Origin: Struthio camelus
Lineage: Eukaryota > Chordata > Aves > Struthioniformes > Struthionidae
Direction of reading: 5' to 3'
Assembly (NCBI RefSeq): GCF_040807025.1
Contig: NC_090953.1
Span: 21,560,997 to 21,624,996, forward strand
Length of the DNA stretch: 64,000 nucleotides
Position numbers and translations under genes: made by a program. Each line of letters starts with the position of its first letter. Positions within the stretch are counted from its first letter, which is position 1. Positions 1-14,400 of this stretch are shown here, one piece after another. The notes below the pieces were generated by a model. The model saw only the letters and a list, made by a program, of their open reading frames with translations. It did no database searches and was not told the origin of the DNA.

Positions 1-3000
1 AGTACGTGCACTCCCGATGTGTAACACATTTGCTCCCATGTGTACACAATGCAAATTCCATTATAACAAGCTCCAGATAATTTTTACATAGTCCAGTAGC
101 AATGTAGTTACGTCTCAAGGCACCGTTATATAATCTGGATGTTTCCTGTGAGTACTCCTCTTCCAAATTAGCTTAAGATTCACCCTCTACTTTGGTGTTG
201 CTAACTCACCCAAAAGCAAGTTCATGGTTACCATGATTAATTCCTAAAGCCACCAAGAGGGGTCAGACAGACACAAGTCACTACTGCAGGAAGGCTTCAC
301 ACAGGCAGCATGGAAAGAGGGGACAGAGGAGTTTGAGGAAGGAGAAATCACCATTTAAGAGAGGAAGTCTGGAAGCAAGGGGGAGTGGCTCCTGCCCTAT
401 TTTTGACACGAGCAGAGTACAATGACCAACTAGATCCTTAATATTGTCAAGGCTTTTAAACAAGGGTAGTGATACCTTATTCTATCAATAAAGGAACGTG
501 CAAGTTAATTTGAATGCATACCTTGTGAAGTAGAATACATAAATTCATTGAAATTATGGCACATTTTAATATTGCCCTCTAAGTAAATTTTAACTGTTTC
601 CTTTCACTAAATTAGCGACTTCTCGCTGTCCCCAAATAATGGTCTTTGCAGCATTTCAATAAGTAACATGCTTCAAAAAACAATGTAGACAAATGGTATG
701 CCAGATCTTTGTGTGATAATGGCGCCAATTTCATACACTAAGGATCAGGTTGGTACCTGATCTCCTTTCAGTGATGAACTCAAAGAAATCAAGAGGCAAT
801 CAAGGCAATATAGCACCTCTTCAGCACTCATGTTTGGGCCCTACCGTCTCTATTGCTCCATAGCAGCTATGAAGAGATACAACAACCAACCTATACTCAA
901 CCTTCTGGTATGAAATAGGCATCGATCTCACATCTATAAGCTAGATGGTCTCCCTGGTCAATACCTTGCACACACTGAGAAAGCATGGGTTGTTTTTCCA
1001 GAATGAGACTTATGTCAAACCATAGATATACAGCAAAGTCAGGTGTGTATCTAAACTTTTAAGAGGTCTGTTTTTCCCTTTAGTTTCCCCTCTTTTTGTC
1101 TTAATCCAGCCAGGTCTTTCACCAAGCTCTACCACACTTTGTTTTTCTTTGTCTGAAATGTCAGCTTTTTCCCAGCTGACCAAGACCTGTGTACTGCTGT
1201 AACAACTTTTTCCATACCTGTACAAATATTCCCTGCAGGGATTTCTCTAGCTACACCTTTGTGCTTTGCAGCTTTTCTGAATCTCAGGTACCAAAGAGCA
1301 ACTTCTGTTGTTGCATGCTTAATACAATGAGTCCTAGAATTCATAAGACTCAAAGAATCAACGAAATAAGTCCTGTTTCAGTCCCTAGAAGAGCTTTTTT
1401 TTTTTACCATCTTCTATTACATTTTGTATTTGGATTTAAAACTTGAATGAAACTGGACTGATTGTTATTTTATCCTAGATGGTTTACCTATCCTGTAATT
1501 TAGAGTAATTCTTATTAGTTCAGCAGTCAGTGAAGATGTGAGTACAACACAAATGCTATGACACAATGAGGCTAGGAGTTGCCAACCACCACGCTAAAGA
1601 AAAATGAATCAGACAAGAAAGCGAATTAAAACCAAGAGAGCTGTATCTGATGCAGGCTATTAATAGCATCTACTGAAGTCCTAATCCCTGACAGAACATT
1701 ACGCTATCCTATGACAAATTCACTCATCCGTGTTCTCTCTCTAGTGATTCATCACATATTCTAAGATGATAGTTACTCAGTTTTTAAATCTTCTTGAGTA
1801 ACATCTCAGCTGCAATGAATCTCACTCTGTGAATACGTATCTTGAAAAAGAGCTTCCAAGTAAACAAGTGACCAGTCTTCTTTGGGTGAAACTTTCAGAA
1901 TCACAGAATGGTTGAGGTTGGAAGGCACCTCTGGAGATCATCTAGTCCAACCTCCCTGCTCAAGCAGGGTCACCTAGAGCACGTTGCCCAGGATCGTGTC
2001 CAGACAGGTTTTGAATATCTCCAAGGATGGAAAGTCCACCACGTCTCTGGGCAACCTGCTCCAGTGCCCAGTCACCCTCAAAGTTAAGAAGTTTTCCCTT
2101 ATGTTCAGACAGAACTTCCTGTGTTTCCGTTTGTGTCTGTTGCCTCTCATCCTATCACTGGGCACCACGGAAAGATTCTGGCCCCATCCTCTTGACACCC
2201 TCCCTTCAAGTAGTTATACACATTGATCAGATCCCCCCCCCCCCTCAGTCTTCTCTTCTCCAGGCTGAGCAGTCTCAGCTCTCTCAGCCTTTCCTCATTT
2301 GAGAGATGCTCCAGTCCCTTAATCATCTTTGTAGCCCTTCACTGGACTCTCTCCAGTACCTCCATTTCTCTCTTGTACTGGGGAGCCCAGCACTGGGACA
2401 CAGTACTCCAGGTAAGGCGTCATCAGAGTTGAGTTAGAGAGGGAGGATCATCACCTCCCTTGACCTGCTGGCAACGTGCTTCCGAATGCACCCCAGGATA
2501 CCATTGGCCTTCTTGGCCACAAGGCATGTTGCTGGCTCATGCTCAACTTGTTGTTCACCAGGACACCCAGTTTCTTCTCCACAGAGCTGCTTTCCAGCAG
2601 GTCAGCCCCCAGCCTGTACTGAGGCACTAGGTTCTTCCTCCCTAGGTGCAGGACCCTGCACTTGCCTTTAGTGAACCTCATGAGGTTCTCCTCTGCCCAT
2701 CTCTCCAGGTGGTCGAGGTCCCTCTGAACGGCAGCAACGGCCCTCTGGGGTATCAGCTGCTCCTCCCAGTTTTGTATCATTATCAAACTTGCGAAGGGTG
2801 CCTTCTCAGCACTGACCCCTGGGGGACACTGCTAGCTACAGGCCTCCAAACTTTTGAGTTACATACTGTAAAAATACCCAACTCTATTGCTTTAGCTTTA
2901 ACTTTCCCTTCTGCTCTCAAATTTCAGTACTAGTCTCTGCAAACACATCACCTAAAGGCATCAAATGAACCTACCTCTGACCTATAGGAACAACTTTTAT

Positions 3001-3417
3001 AAAACAGAAGGATTGTCTCTCATTAATATCTAAACATTCTAACGTGTAATTAAGATAACCTAGCAAGATTCAAAGGGACACTGGACAGCTTTATGGATTA
3101 TTGAAATTTCAGAAGGCACATCAATCCTGTATTATGTTATACTACTAATTATTATTAAAAATGAATAAAAGTCTGGAGGGGAGATGAAAAGCCTCACTGT
3201 AGGAACTAAATCAACTCTACCTATTAGAGACGAGAGGGAAACCCTTCCTGAAAACAGGTCATGCCATAGTTTCCTCATAGGAAAGTTATTTTACTTTCCT
3301 ATTAGTTAAATGCTGCTGGCATTAGAGGAAAGACACTTAATTAGATGGGCCATATCTGACAAATAACTAAGCAGTACTGAACAGTTACCATAAACACAGA
3401 GTAAGATTGCTTAATAC
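1..3417 (-). other. ACSBG1 intron (partial), last in window
   Basis: The sequence downstream of exon 11 was searched on the minus strand for the missing C-terminal block (GGEN...VPPVPIEE region) and none was found, so this is read as intron running off the edge. Apart from the CR1 fragment at 1896-2849 it holds only AT-rich sequence with short random reading frames. Confidence 0.75.
1896..2849 (-). mobile_element. CR1 LINE fragment, 5' truncated, minus strand
   Basis: The plus strand at 1896 starts with the reverse complement of a CR1 3' end (cagaatcacagaatggttga..., then 'ggaaggcacc', 'tagtccaacc'). Minus-strand reading frames encode the end of the CR1 reverse-transcriptase protein. At 2786-2500 [20 protein letters not shown] and [19 protein letters not shown] can be read, then a frameshift. 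At 2198-1974 [14 protein letters not shown]...LNIREN continues to the C-terminus. The coding part is therefore broken and inactive. A poly-C run sits at 2227-2236. The element lies in an ACSBG1 intron in the same orientation as the gene. Confidence 0.93.
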
Positions 3418-3635
3418 CTTTAATTCTTCCAGTGACATAGAGGAAGCCGTCCTTGTCTAGTTTTCCTAAATCTCCAGAATGCAACCACCCATCTTCATCA
3501 AAAGCTTCTTTTGTTTTGCCTTCCATATTTAAATAACCCATGAAAACAGTCCTCCCCCAGAAACAGATTTCTCCATTGCCTTCTGTATCTTCATTCACCA
3601 GTTTTACTTTGCAGCCAGCTACTGGTTTACCACAG
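3418..3635 (-). CDS. ACSBG1: ACSBG1 coding exon 11
   Basis: 218 bp, residues 473-544 plus one base, with [20 protein letters not shown] and [16 protein letters not shown]. The acceptor is ctcatag and the donor AAAG|gtatta. The following exon is outside the window. Confidence 0.97.
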
Positions 3636-5314
3636 CTATGAGGGAACAGGGGAAAAACACAAAGAGCACAGAAAGATCAAACATAATACTCATAGGAAGT
3701 CTAAAATAACCAATCTCTGATTCCACCAAAATATAAGTGACTGTAAATAACACCCTGCTGTAACTGTTTCAAAGCTATGGAATATTACTTTACTAAGGGC
3801 AGATATGTTAAGATTCTCTGGGCACTTTTTGGCTGTCTCTCTTGCTCTGTGCTTCCTGGGTTCGTTCTTCCTCTTTATCCTGAGATATAAAAATACTTTT
3901 GTATTTGTTTGAGGTCTCGCATTCGAAAGTCATCCTACCCTGGGCCAGGGCTCGGATATATGACAGATTTAGTGAGTGCGCTCTGCATATAGCACTGTAG
4001 ACCTGTTTGAGCGCTCTTAACTTGGCTTGGCATGCTATGGGGGCAACGTGTGTGTCTGATCTGAAGGTTATTTTGCTTCCCAAAGTCACAACAGAACAGC
4101 AAGGCACTGAGAGAAAATAACACAAGTAGCAAAACCTTTACTGAACTCCATAAATGCTCTTCTCCATCGATATGAAACATTCTGTGTAAAAAAACGTAAA
4201 ATTACCTGTGCTGCCTGTAAACATATGGCCCAGATAAGCAGTGTGGGCCTGTGGTCTCACTCATCCCATAGGCCTCATACAAGGTGATGTTCAGACCCAA
4301 GAAGAAATTCAGTGTTTCTGCATTGAGAGGAGCAGCACCACAAAAGTGCTTCTGACAGCAAGAAAAACCCAGCGCATTGCGGATTTTTGCAAGCACCAAG
4401 TAGTCTGCTAACCTTGTCCAAAACAGCTTTAAATCATTGCTGAGTACAAAAGGAAGAGAGAATAAGTCAGAGTAACATACAAAATTTCCAAAATAAAATC
4501 AGATACAAATTTCTTTTAGAGATATATTTGCCAGTTGTTTTTGGGTGTTGACGTAAGTTACATCAATAGGAACAGGTAATATATTTCTCTTCTGTTCATT
4601 TATTCAATGTCTTTCCACGATGGCTAACAAACTCCAAACACTTGAGTTATCCAAATGTTGCAAATTCAGAAAAAAAATCTATAAAAATGTATTGTGTAAG
4701 ACACAGCTTTTGTATTCCTGATTCTTTATCAGTTAAACGTGTCTCTTTGAGAACAAACACCACTAAAGCTTGAGATTTGCAAGACCTATCTGAGAAGCTG
4801 AAAGGTCAGACAAGCAAACCAATACCAGTGCATGATATCTTTTGAAATCCCTTTTTCACTAAGTAATTTCACACTTCAGTGTGTCATATGTTAAGAACTC
4901 TTTACCAGGAATAAACTGTGAATTAAGCTAGTATTTGAATTTACACAATATTCAGGTCATCTTAATTTCCACATCTCGACATCCTTATGGAGAAAAACAC
5001 CTGTGTTATTCAAAATAGAGATAACATATTTAGAGCGCAGAGAATTCAGGGGTGGGTCAATGGGTTTCTGTGCGAAGACAAGATGTTCTTTCTCCCTAGG
5101 TGCAGACTACAAATTACTGTGAGCCAGTCTATGTCTGGGCTGCCCCCCAAAATGAAAAATTTCCCTCCCTCATACATCTCCTCCAAATTTATGTCCTGTT
5201 CTCATATCAGTAACTTGCACTTGCATGGCCACAGGCAAGATGGATGGGGCAGCTCTCCCGCTAAAACTGAACAGTTCAATTCACACAAGACAGAGTGTGT
5301 GCGTGCGTGCGTGC

Positions 5315-5402
<88 letters not shown>

Positions 5403-8400
5403 AGAGAGAGAAGGATTGATTCTCTCAGGGAGGGTTTAGAGGGATCTTTCATAGTCACCTAGGTTTAAGATCAGCTTAACGTGTTTGATAACTACACACT
5501 CCCTCTTCCATTGTATTTGCTGTGTTGCCAGGCCAAATTTTACCCATTTATATTAGAGAGTCTTTCTCTGAGGTTAGAGAGCTTATTACAAGTATACAGC
5601 TACTTTCAGCATGATGGAGATCTTGTTCATTATAATACACACCTGCTCGAGCAGTTCAGGTTTCTCTCTAAGCTAACTGACATAGCCCATGAAAGCATTT
5701 TCTTCTTCATAAATCCTGACTGAGCAGAAGCATCCTTTAATTTCTCCATGATTTTCTCCCATACTCGTGGAACTCCCATATGAGACGTTGGTTGCACTTC
5801 TTTTAGTGTGTTGATCAAGCTGCCCTGTTAAAATCATATCAAATCATATCAAAATATTGCAAAAGGTCCAAGCTGGTGTTAGAGGTTTGACGATGTAGCT
5901 TGCATCTTGCAGTACTTGTATGTAGAACATCAATAAGCATGCGGGATATAAATAAGGTCGGCTGAACTAGATACCTATTTCAGTCAGATAGATGCACTAA
6001 CGTGCTAGCTCGGGGGAGTAGAGGAGTATGCATATGAAAAGAAAAAAAACACAGGGTGGTTTAGTTCCTTCTGCCTCCCTGTCTCCAAAACCTGCTTATA
6101 CATCTGTTGCATTAGAGGCATTCTTTTCTGCCTTAATAGAAGTAGATCTGGATGTGGACTATATATTTCACATCTACATTCGGAATATTGTGAATATAAA
6201 TGCTGAGGTTTAATTATGGAAAATATGGAACTGAGATCCACTCAGGCACTGTTGTGAAAGTCATTTTTCAGCTTTATGAGGAGGCAGGTAAGAGACCAGG
6301 TTCCAGGCACTCTCTTTTAATAGCAGTTTAGAGACTATGACTGTAGAAGAGGGACCAGCTTTCTAAGCGTAGTTCCAAAAACAGAAGCAAATGAAATCTA
6401 GAGAAGTGGAGCATGTACCTAATGGGATTTACTTTTCCATAATTCTTACAATAATAGAATTTCAACCTTCATCTTCCGCACCTCTTTAAAGATTATAATC
6501 TATCCTTAGGACATTTTCTAAGAGGAAAAAAGTGCAAGCTTAATTAGGTGCAGTGTGTGACAGATACCTTCAAAGCATCTGGCTCGGCAAAGTAAACTTG
6601 CTCTCCCCACTTGATTCCTGTCCACAGGTCATATATCTGTGCAGCTATGTGGCTGAGTGGGAGATAACTGACTATAGACTCCTGTTGGACCTCTGCAGGT
6701 TGCATATCTCCTGCTCTGCTGCAATGTGCTGACGTCCAGGTTATCTATTTAAATAAAGAATAAAATATGTTAGACGTTTTTCCCTTTTAACACAAACTAA
6801 GCATCCAGACCTGCTATGGCAATGTAATTATGAAGATCTGTGCTCACAGACATTGCTGAAGACATCACAAGTGTTGACAACACTCCAGGCTGCTATTCCT
6901 CTAGTGCCACTTACTCAAAAGAGATGAACTGATCTCACAGCAACAGAGATCTACAGATAATATAAGGAAATGCAGTCTTTCCTCTGTCTGACTGGCCTAT
7001 GAACACTACAAACTCCGCACTACCTAGCGCCCCATAAAACTGCCAAAGGCACTGACAAAGGCAACACTTAATCTAGCAGAGCAGTCATGGGCTAGACGGA
7101 CAAGGAAAAGATCGATCAGCCTCTTCTTTTGCAGCTCTCCTACTGTGCATGATTTCTATCAAGCTGACAGTTTTCACCAGCACTATGTTTACTTAAAGAA
7201 ACCAAAAGCAAACAAAAAACCCCTCTGCGATCAGTGAGCTCACAGGAGAGTTTAGTATCAGCAGCAAGCTCATTTTCTTGTACTGACCATCACATGACTG
7301 AGCACTAATGATGAAGATCAGCAGCTGTATCCTGCTCTTCTGAAAACCACTGGGAGATTCACGATGGTGGTTCACGAGCAGCAAATGGAGCTCTCCCTCC
7401 ATGAGAGGAACTCCACACGTGAATAATGCTAAAAAACATTTGCTGTTTGACTCTAGCGGAATTGAATGATGTCTCCTTCGAGGTTTAATTCTGTAATGCC
7501 CTTTTCCTACTACGTATTTATTGGTTTATCCCAGAAAATGCTGTTGAAGGACGCTAAATACGCATATCTTCATTATCAGAATGTAATATATGGAGGACTC
7601 ATGTAGATATGTGATCATATGAGAAAAAAATGTACGCGCACAGAGAAAAAGGAAACATGGGTCTTTCCTGGAGCAGTCTATGATCTAAACTGAGTAGGAC
7701 AGAACACAGAAAGGCTATTTATTATTCAAGATGCAGGGAGAGGATACAAACAGTGTGTAATGCCTGCTGTTACAGTATGTTATGCTTTCTGCCAGTTCCC
7801 TTTCTTTGTAGTCATTTAGACGGTTAATAGGAGAATATGTTTAGCCTAAGGAAACACAGATTTTCCGAGGAGGATTTTAAGGAGCAGACTGCTGTCAGGA
7901 AAGGCCACTCCACGTTTAGGTGGCAGCACGGGAGAAGCACCTATGGGAGAGCGAAACACAGCAGGCAGAAGGGAATGTCTGAAACGTGGCTGGATCGATT
8001 GCTTAGCCTCCAAAACCTCGCAGCACACGGGCAGGTTCACAGCAGATCGGAGTGGGTGCATCTATGACTGACTCAGCACTGGTTTTGTACGTGGACAGAG
8101 GGAAACATCTTTTGACTAAAGAAGGCAGAAGCACAGTTACAGGCAAGGCATGTTTTCCACTGTTGCTCAACATAAAAATAGCCTGTTTGTGATCAGTAGC
8201 CAGGAATAGTTTGGCAGCTAACATGGAAATGACACCAGACTCCTTTGAGATGGAAGAGCATAGGATTTGCAATGTCAGATCAGCCTTTCTGTCTATCAAG
8301 TCCACTATGTCCTGTTTCCAGATACCACTGTGCTCAGCCCTACATTTGGGTAAATTGCTCATCACAGTGTGCATGTCAGTAATAGTTCCTGCATTCTTTT

Positions 8401-11400
8401 AAGAGAGGCCGAAACCTAAGGCCAGCCCTTTCACAGATTCTCCAAATGTTCAGAAAGGCTCCCTATCACTTCCCACTCCTGCTCAGCCACTTCAAAAAAT
8501 CAACTACTTTTGTTAGCAGACCTCCACGGGAAGTCTAGTTTCCAGCTGTCTTTGCCTTTCTCTGTCAATGGGAAGTTTTCTGCTCACAGCAATACAGGTT
8601 GGGCTATTGTGTTAGGACTATGAGATGCACGCAAGTTTTATTATCCTTCGGTGACACAGGTAGAAACCAAAGCCTGGGGATATAATAATACTAAAGTTAC
8701 ATGGTCAGTTTTAGTAGAATTCGCAAAAGCTGTCAGTATCAGTCTGTTTCGATTGTAGCTGGCCGATGCACATGATTTTATCTTTTGTTTGCTCGTTTTT
8801 AAGATTACCTAACGCAGCCACCTATGGCAGTTTACAGATTTTTATGTATTACTTCTCACAAGCAAGCCAGTGAATCAAAAAAACATATTCATAACATAAA
8901 TTATATTCAACCTTGTGAAGTGCTACTTGGAATGCAGCTTCACGTTATCAGAAATAGTTCACTGCATTTTGAAAATTTCTTTTGTTTTTACAATATGACT
9001 AGCGTACCACAAAGTATTTCAAGGCTCTAGGATGTAACAGTCATCTCAAAACAGAGCAATAAATATCCTCATGCTTCACTATTTTTATTCTAAAGGGAGA
9101 ATGTCAAGTACATACGTTGTCATGACTCAGCATGGCTCCTTTTGGCTTCCCAGTTGTTCCAGATGTGTATATTAGCACACAGCATTGATTTGGCTTTTGA
9201 GAGTTAATAATGTCATCCAAAGTAGCATCAGTTATGTCATCTCCCAACTCCAGAAATTCTTCCATCTGTCACATGTAACAGAAAACACAAGATACCGGAT
9301 GACTCCTTACAACTGGGAAAGATACAGTACCCTATTGGTCTAGAAAATAGTAGGAAAGCTAAGTAGGGCCTTGCTCTGAAAACATTTCCAAGACAAGTTG
9401 CCCACGCAGGTCAACAGCCTGTGTAAGGAATAAGATAAGCCTAATGTAGAATTTTATGTGCAGGTCACTCTGTATGAACTGCAAATTGAATATGTAAAAT
9501 TATGCTGCTATGAGTCTTTTTGGTGTCTATGAAGCAAACGGTAATACTATTCCTTATCCAAGGTGAATACTATGGACAAGTTACACAAGCTAAAATTCTG
9601 TTCCTATCTCACATTGTCAAGATGATTTTGATCCTTATTTAGAGGACTATGGATCTACACTTTTTAAATAAAAAAAGAATATGCTTGTGACACTTCACAT
9701 TAAATTTCTTGTCCACTATATATATAAAGGGTTTGCATAAAAGCTTCTGTGCAAAAGCATTATCATCTAGACATGCCCAAATTCTCTGCTGTTTAATAGC
9801 AAACGGAATGTATGATGCTGGTCACTACTTCCATTCAAATTTGCCTCACTCTGGAATGAGCTAAACCTTTTACGATGCCGGCCTTTTGTGCAGCACGATC
9901 TGGTCCCAGAAGAATGCTGAGTCCGATCCACTATGTTTTATTAGTTACTCTCAGAGACATCTATTGCATGCACCTGGTGTGGTGCTAAATATGCCATTAA
10001 ATCCCATTGATTTCACTGTTAATTGAAGGTAGGGTATAATTTTTTTTAATGAAAGAAAGTCAATAGCCATAGAGTCAGTATCCCAACTGAAATCAGATGA
10101 TTCACACTGTGCTACGGAACTGTGCTATCTAAGAGCAGTAACAAGAGGCAGCATTACCATTTTCTACCATTTTTTGGAGGTATATCTAAGACCACAGAGT
10201 AGTAAAGAGGCATGATGCAAAGGACAGCAGAGGTAAAAGGAGAGCCTGTGGCTGAGGGGGAATTCATTCAGGGAGACCTATTTTTGTCATTGCCAGTATG
10301 CTTAGCCTCTGTGGCACCCAGAGTCCTTTTTTCAGGCCCAGGCTCTCCTTAGGATTCTTTTAATCACTGATCGTCAGGTTTATACTTTTTCTACCATACC
10401 ACGTCTTTGGTAAGAGGGGGCATACGGAGCATATCCCCGTAGCAAGTAAGGGATTTGTCACCTCCTGCCCCTTTCCACAGAATGCGGATGTATCACTTTC
10501 ACTGGCTGCTGGAAAGTCTGGAGGTGCACAGGGTGTAATTGTTTCTATATGACTTACCAGTTCTTCCTAACCCTACTCTCTTCTCATAGCAGAATGCATT
10601 AATCACTGTGCATCTGTTGCCTAGGCTTTGTTTACTTGAACAGTGCCTGGAACAGATAATGTTTCCACTCCACAGAGTGTGAAAGGTACAAACTGTCACA
10701 TACACACATTACAGATTTCGCATTTGCATGCTGGAAACATGCACCGGGCAGAGAACTAGGGCTCTGTCCCTACTGCAGCAATTGCTGATTATCAGTCAAT
10801 TATATCTCAGTTGTCAACTTGCAACACAAAACTCTTACCATATGCCCTGTCTTTTGGGTGGTTTGTTTTACATTGAAGCTAATAAACAATCATCACTGCC
10901 TTCGGTGACCGGATATCCAATTTTTCCTTTACACAATATAAACTATGGCAACTATCAGACGTTCTCACAACTTCCCTTCCCCATTGAGAAAAAGGTCTGA
11001 CCTGTCTCTCAAACAGAGTGTTTCCAAATGTGTTTTTCAATAACAGAGACTAAAATGTATACCTTGCATCACTCCTCTCTTCCAAAGTTCTCAGGCATTT
11101 AGGTTTCAGTGCCTGAATGTTGATCTAGAGTTAATTGCTAGCACTTATACCTTTTACTAAAAAATACATATCATAAGATCTTCTTGCTATTAAAATTTTT
11201 GTTTTACTGTACTGAGATGTAAAGCATACTATTCATCAACAGGTATGGTAACAGCAACTGTTTACTATAAACAATATACTATTTATGCAATTCCAAGAAA
11301 AGACATGCTTAAAACAAATGCTGAAGTTTTATTTACTTGTGTACCTGGTAATACATCAGATGATCAAAGCAGAAATATTTTAAAATGTTTTCAACACTGT

Positions 11401-14400
11401 TCACTCTTCATTAACACTTTTTTTTTTTCCTCCCTTCAGTTGAGGTTTATTCAGCCTGGAAGTCTCACTGATAATCTGTACACCACTTAAAATAAAACAG
11501 TGGTTTTGGTTTTCATGTTACCTAACTATCTTCAATTATACTCTAAAACGATCAGAAAAATATTTGTTCTGAAAAATCTGTTCTGTCTAAAGTCCTAATT
11601 TTTAAATTAAAGGCTGGACTTAATACTACTCAGAAGTTTCTGATCCTGGATTTGTCCCATATTCTGCTTTGTTATTACTGCGTGGTATGCAAGATTCTGC
11701 ATATGCTAACAAAATCTGCTGTTCTCTGTGCAGCAGTAGTTATTTCTCTTTACCTGTTGCCTGTCACTAGAGATGCTTGATATTGGACACTGGACAACTG
11801 ATATTTTAAATAGTTTGAAAGTACACATTCCCACCTGAAGCCTATAAGTGTTATGTTAATCCAGTCAAGTAAAAGAAACAATAAGACATGAGACAAAGCA
11901 ATAAGACATGAGACCAAGCAATAAGACATGAGACCAAGCCCAGTTAAGCAAGGTAGCTCTAGTTTTAAATTTCAAGTGTCAAACATTAAATACAGGTAAA
12001 TGAAATGGAAAACAATGATGACATTTTTTAATGTGTTTGCTGGAAGGCAGCAATGTATTCTGAATGGCAGACAGTCCACAGATTACAAAAAGGTAGAAGC
12101 TCATCAAATAAATACTACTCTATGAATTCTAACTCTGTTCTAGCATTCACCTACCGTATACAAATTGGGACGTCTCTCTGGCACGGAGTCCTTATATAGC
12201 ACAACAGCTTTCAAGTGTGGCAAACGATTCCAGATCTGTTGGATTTTTTTAAATAAATTTATAATTTATTATTCATCTCAGATTTTTTTTCCCCCATTAA
12301 AGTATGCGTGACTATCAAAATCTGTCAAAACTGGGCTGACAGTCACAAGAAACCTCCTGTTTCCCTCCACCCTCAAATATTCTCCCCTAGACTCACAATC
12401 AACTGGCTCAATCAGAAAAAAAATTTGAGAGGACAAAAAAAAAAAGGAGATGCTACACGATCTGCTCTAGAAAGTCTGTTTTCAGACAAAAGAGTAGGAA
12501 ATGCATTCTGCACAAGAATGGCTCCCCAGCTTCCTTTCTCATAAGGCATCAAGGGGCACAGCAAGGAATGGTCCAGATCAGGCTGCAAGTTGGCCATAGC
12601 TGCTGTGGCTACCACACACAGATAGAGGAAGCCTCAGAAGCGATAAGGCCTCAGCAAAAACTGCTGTTAATCTGCTAGAAAATGTTCTGCCTTCTTAAAG
12701 AAAAGGAGCCCGTCTGCACATTTTAAGGATAAATAAAAATATACAGTCGCAGGCTTATGGACATCTCGCAGGCAGACGGACAGCAATAGCTCTTTCTCTG
12801 CCCGGCCTTCAGAGAGCATTCATGCCACTGAGCCTTGGAGGATTCAGTGCCTCATGCCTTTGATTTAATCATATTATGAACTGATCAGTCTGTGCTAATA
12901 TAAAAGCAGTGGCTTGATGGTAGCTATTATGTATATATTATTAAAAGGATAACAACTAATATGTTATGATTTTCTTTTAGTCTAGGCTTCTTCCTGGAAA
13001 AATTTAAAAACAACCCTCAGCTCCATAAAGTAGTGTTGGCCAGAGCTATCTTTTCTTTTTTGAGGTAGAAATATACATGAACCAAACCTCTTGAGTTCTT
13101 GCATGCATATTCTATCTATTTTGATGCCAGGACAGCTTGATATTTAGTCAGTGCTAGTGCAAGCGGACTTGTCTGATTGAAAATGTTTCCAGAATATTTA
13201 AAAATCTCCCTTCCTCCAAATCACATGTAAAATAAAACTACAAAACACATCCAGCCTTCATTGCAATCTGGTTCAGCCTAAAGCAAAAAATGTGCAACTC
13301 TTATGAAATACATCTGACAAAATGCATAGGTATTTCCTCTCTGGTAGAAACATGTTTTCAGCAGAAACCTCCATTAGGGACAACCCCCCTCAGCAAAGAC
13401 TACCATGTTCCCTGAGTTTGATGACTCTTCCCCAGCCAAGGGCCTCCCTCAACATCTTACTGAAAGAGACTCTTTCCCCAGCCCTGGTCACGGTAGTGCA
13501 GGACACCCTCACCCGAGCCAGGCAGCAGGAATCTTCCATCCAGCCGGTCTTTGGATCTGGCTCCTTATGCAGAAGCCCCACTTATGGCTGCCAAACAGTC
13601 TTGTCAAAACTGTGATCATTCCCTTAAAGAGCCACTTTCTTCCCCACTAAAGTCTATTTCATGTCAAGCATCGTACTACCCAAGTGCAGCAACCTCACCA
13701 GCCTTAATGGTTAACAATGTAAGCAGGAAATACATCTCCTTTTAGAAAGGAGATTCTAAGCGCTGAACACCGACATCCTTAATATTTAGATGGAAGCCCT
13801 TTACAAATTTGCATCATCTTAATCACTTCCACTGAAGTGGACTATGCTTATCCAAACAGAATTATGAGTTGACATTATAGGCATGGGATCAAACTGTGGT
13901 TTTGTTTTGGTTTGGTTTTTTTTGAGATAACTTTGCAGAGAATCGGCTAGTGAGCTCTCTGCTGGAGAGGTTCTGAACTGCTTAGCCATGAACCTTACGC
14001 ACTACAGAGAAGAGAGCTGCAAGTCACCAGGTAACTCAAACATTAGATGCCAGACTTCTGCATAAGAAAACCGCCATGAAGAGTCACATGACCCAGGTAA
14101 CAAATAAGATATTTGGGACCAACACAGCATTGAGATAAGGGGAAATAATGCCTTTACCTGCATTATCTTGTCCAATTGTTTCTGATTTTCCACAACCATG
14201 ATATTGGTTTTGCTGTCATGAGCAATGTAGTGGCAGGCCTCTGGAGAGTTGGTTGTATATATTCCTGTGACAATTCCTCTGTATCAAAAAATTATTATTA
14301 TTACACTTAATATTCAAAAAGGATAATAATTCAAGATGAGATGAAAGCTAAAAGAGTATGAAGATATGGAAGTACACAGCAGCATAGCTATCATGCTTGT

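Noticed and set aside
1-3340. Possible remaining ACSBG1 C-terminal exons at the left edge
   Set aside because: Minus-strand reading gave no GGEN, VPPVPIEE-like or family C-terminal sequence. The longest frame is CR1.
4421-4426. Alternative acceptor for ACSBG1 exon 10 (ttaaag just before CTGTTTTGG)
   Set aside because: The site 13 bp further upstream (ttgtactcag) has a far better pyrimidine tract, keeps phase with exon 9 and restores the conserved ...[15 protein letters not shown] sequence.
4987-5458. 150-codon plus frame with Arg-Glu runs and minus frame with Ser-Leu runs
   Set aside because: Both are produced by the GT/GA dinucleotide repeat in an ACSBG1 intron.
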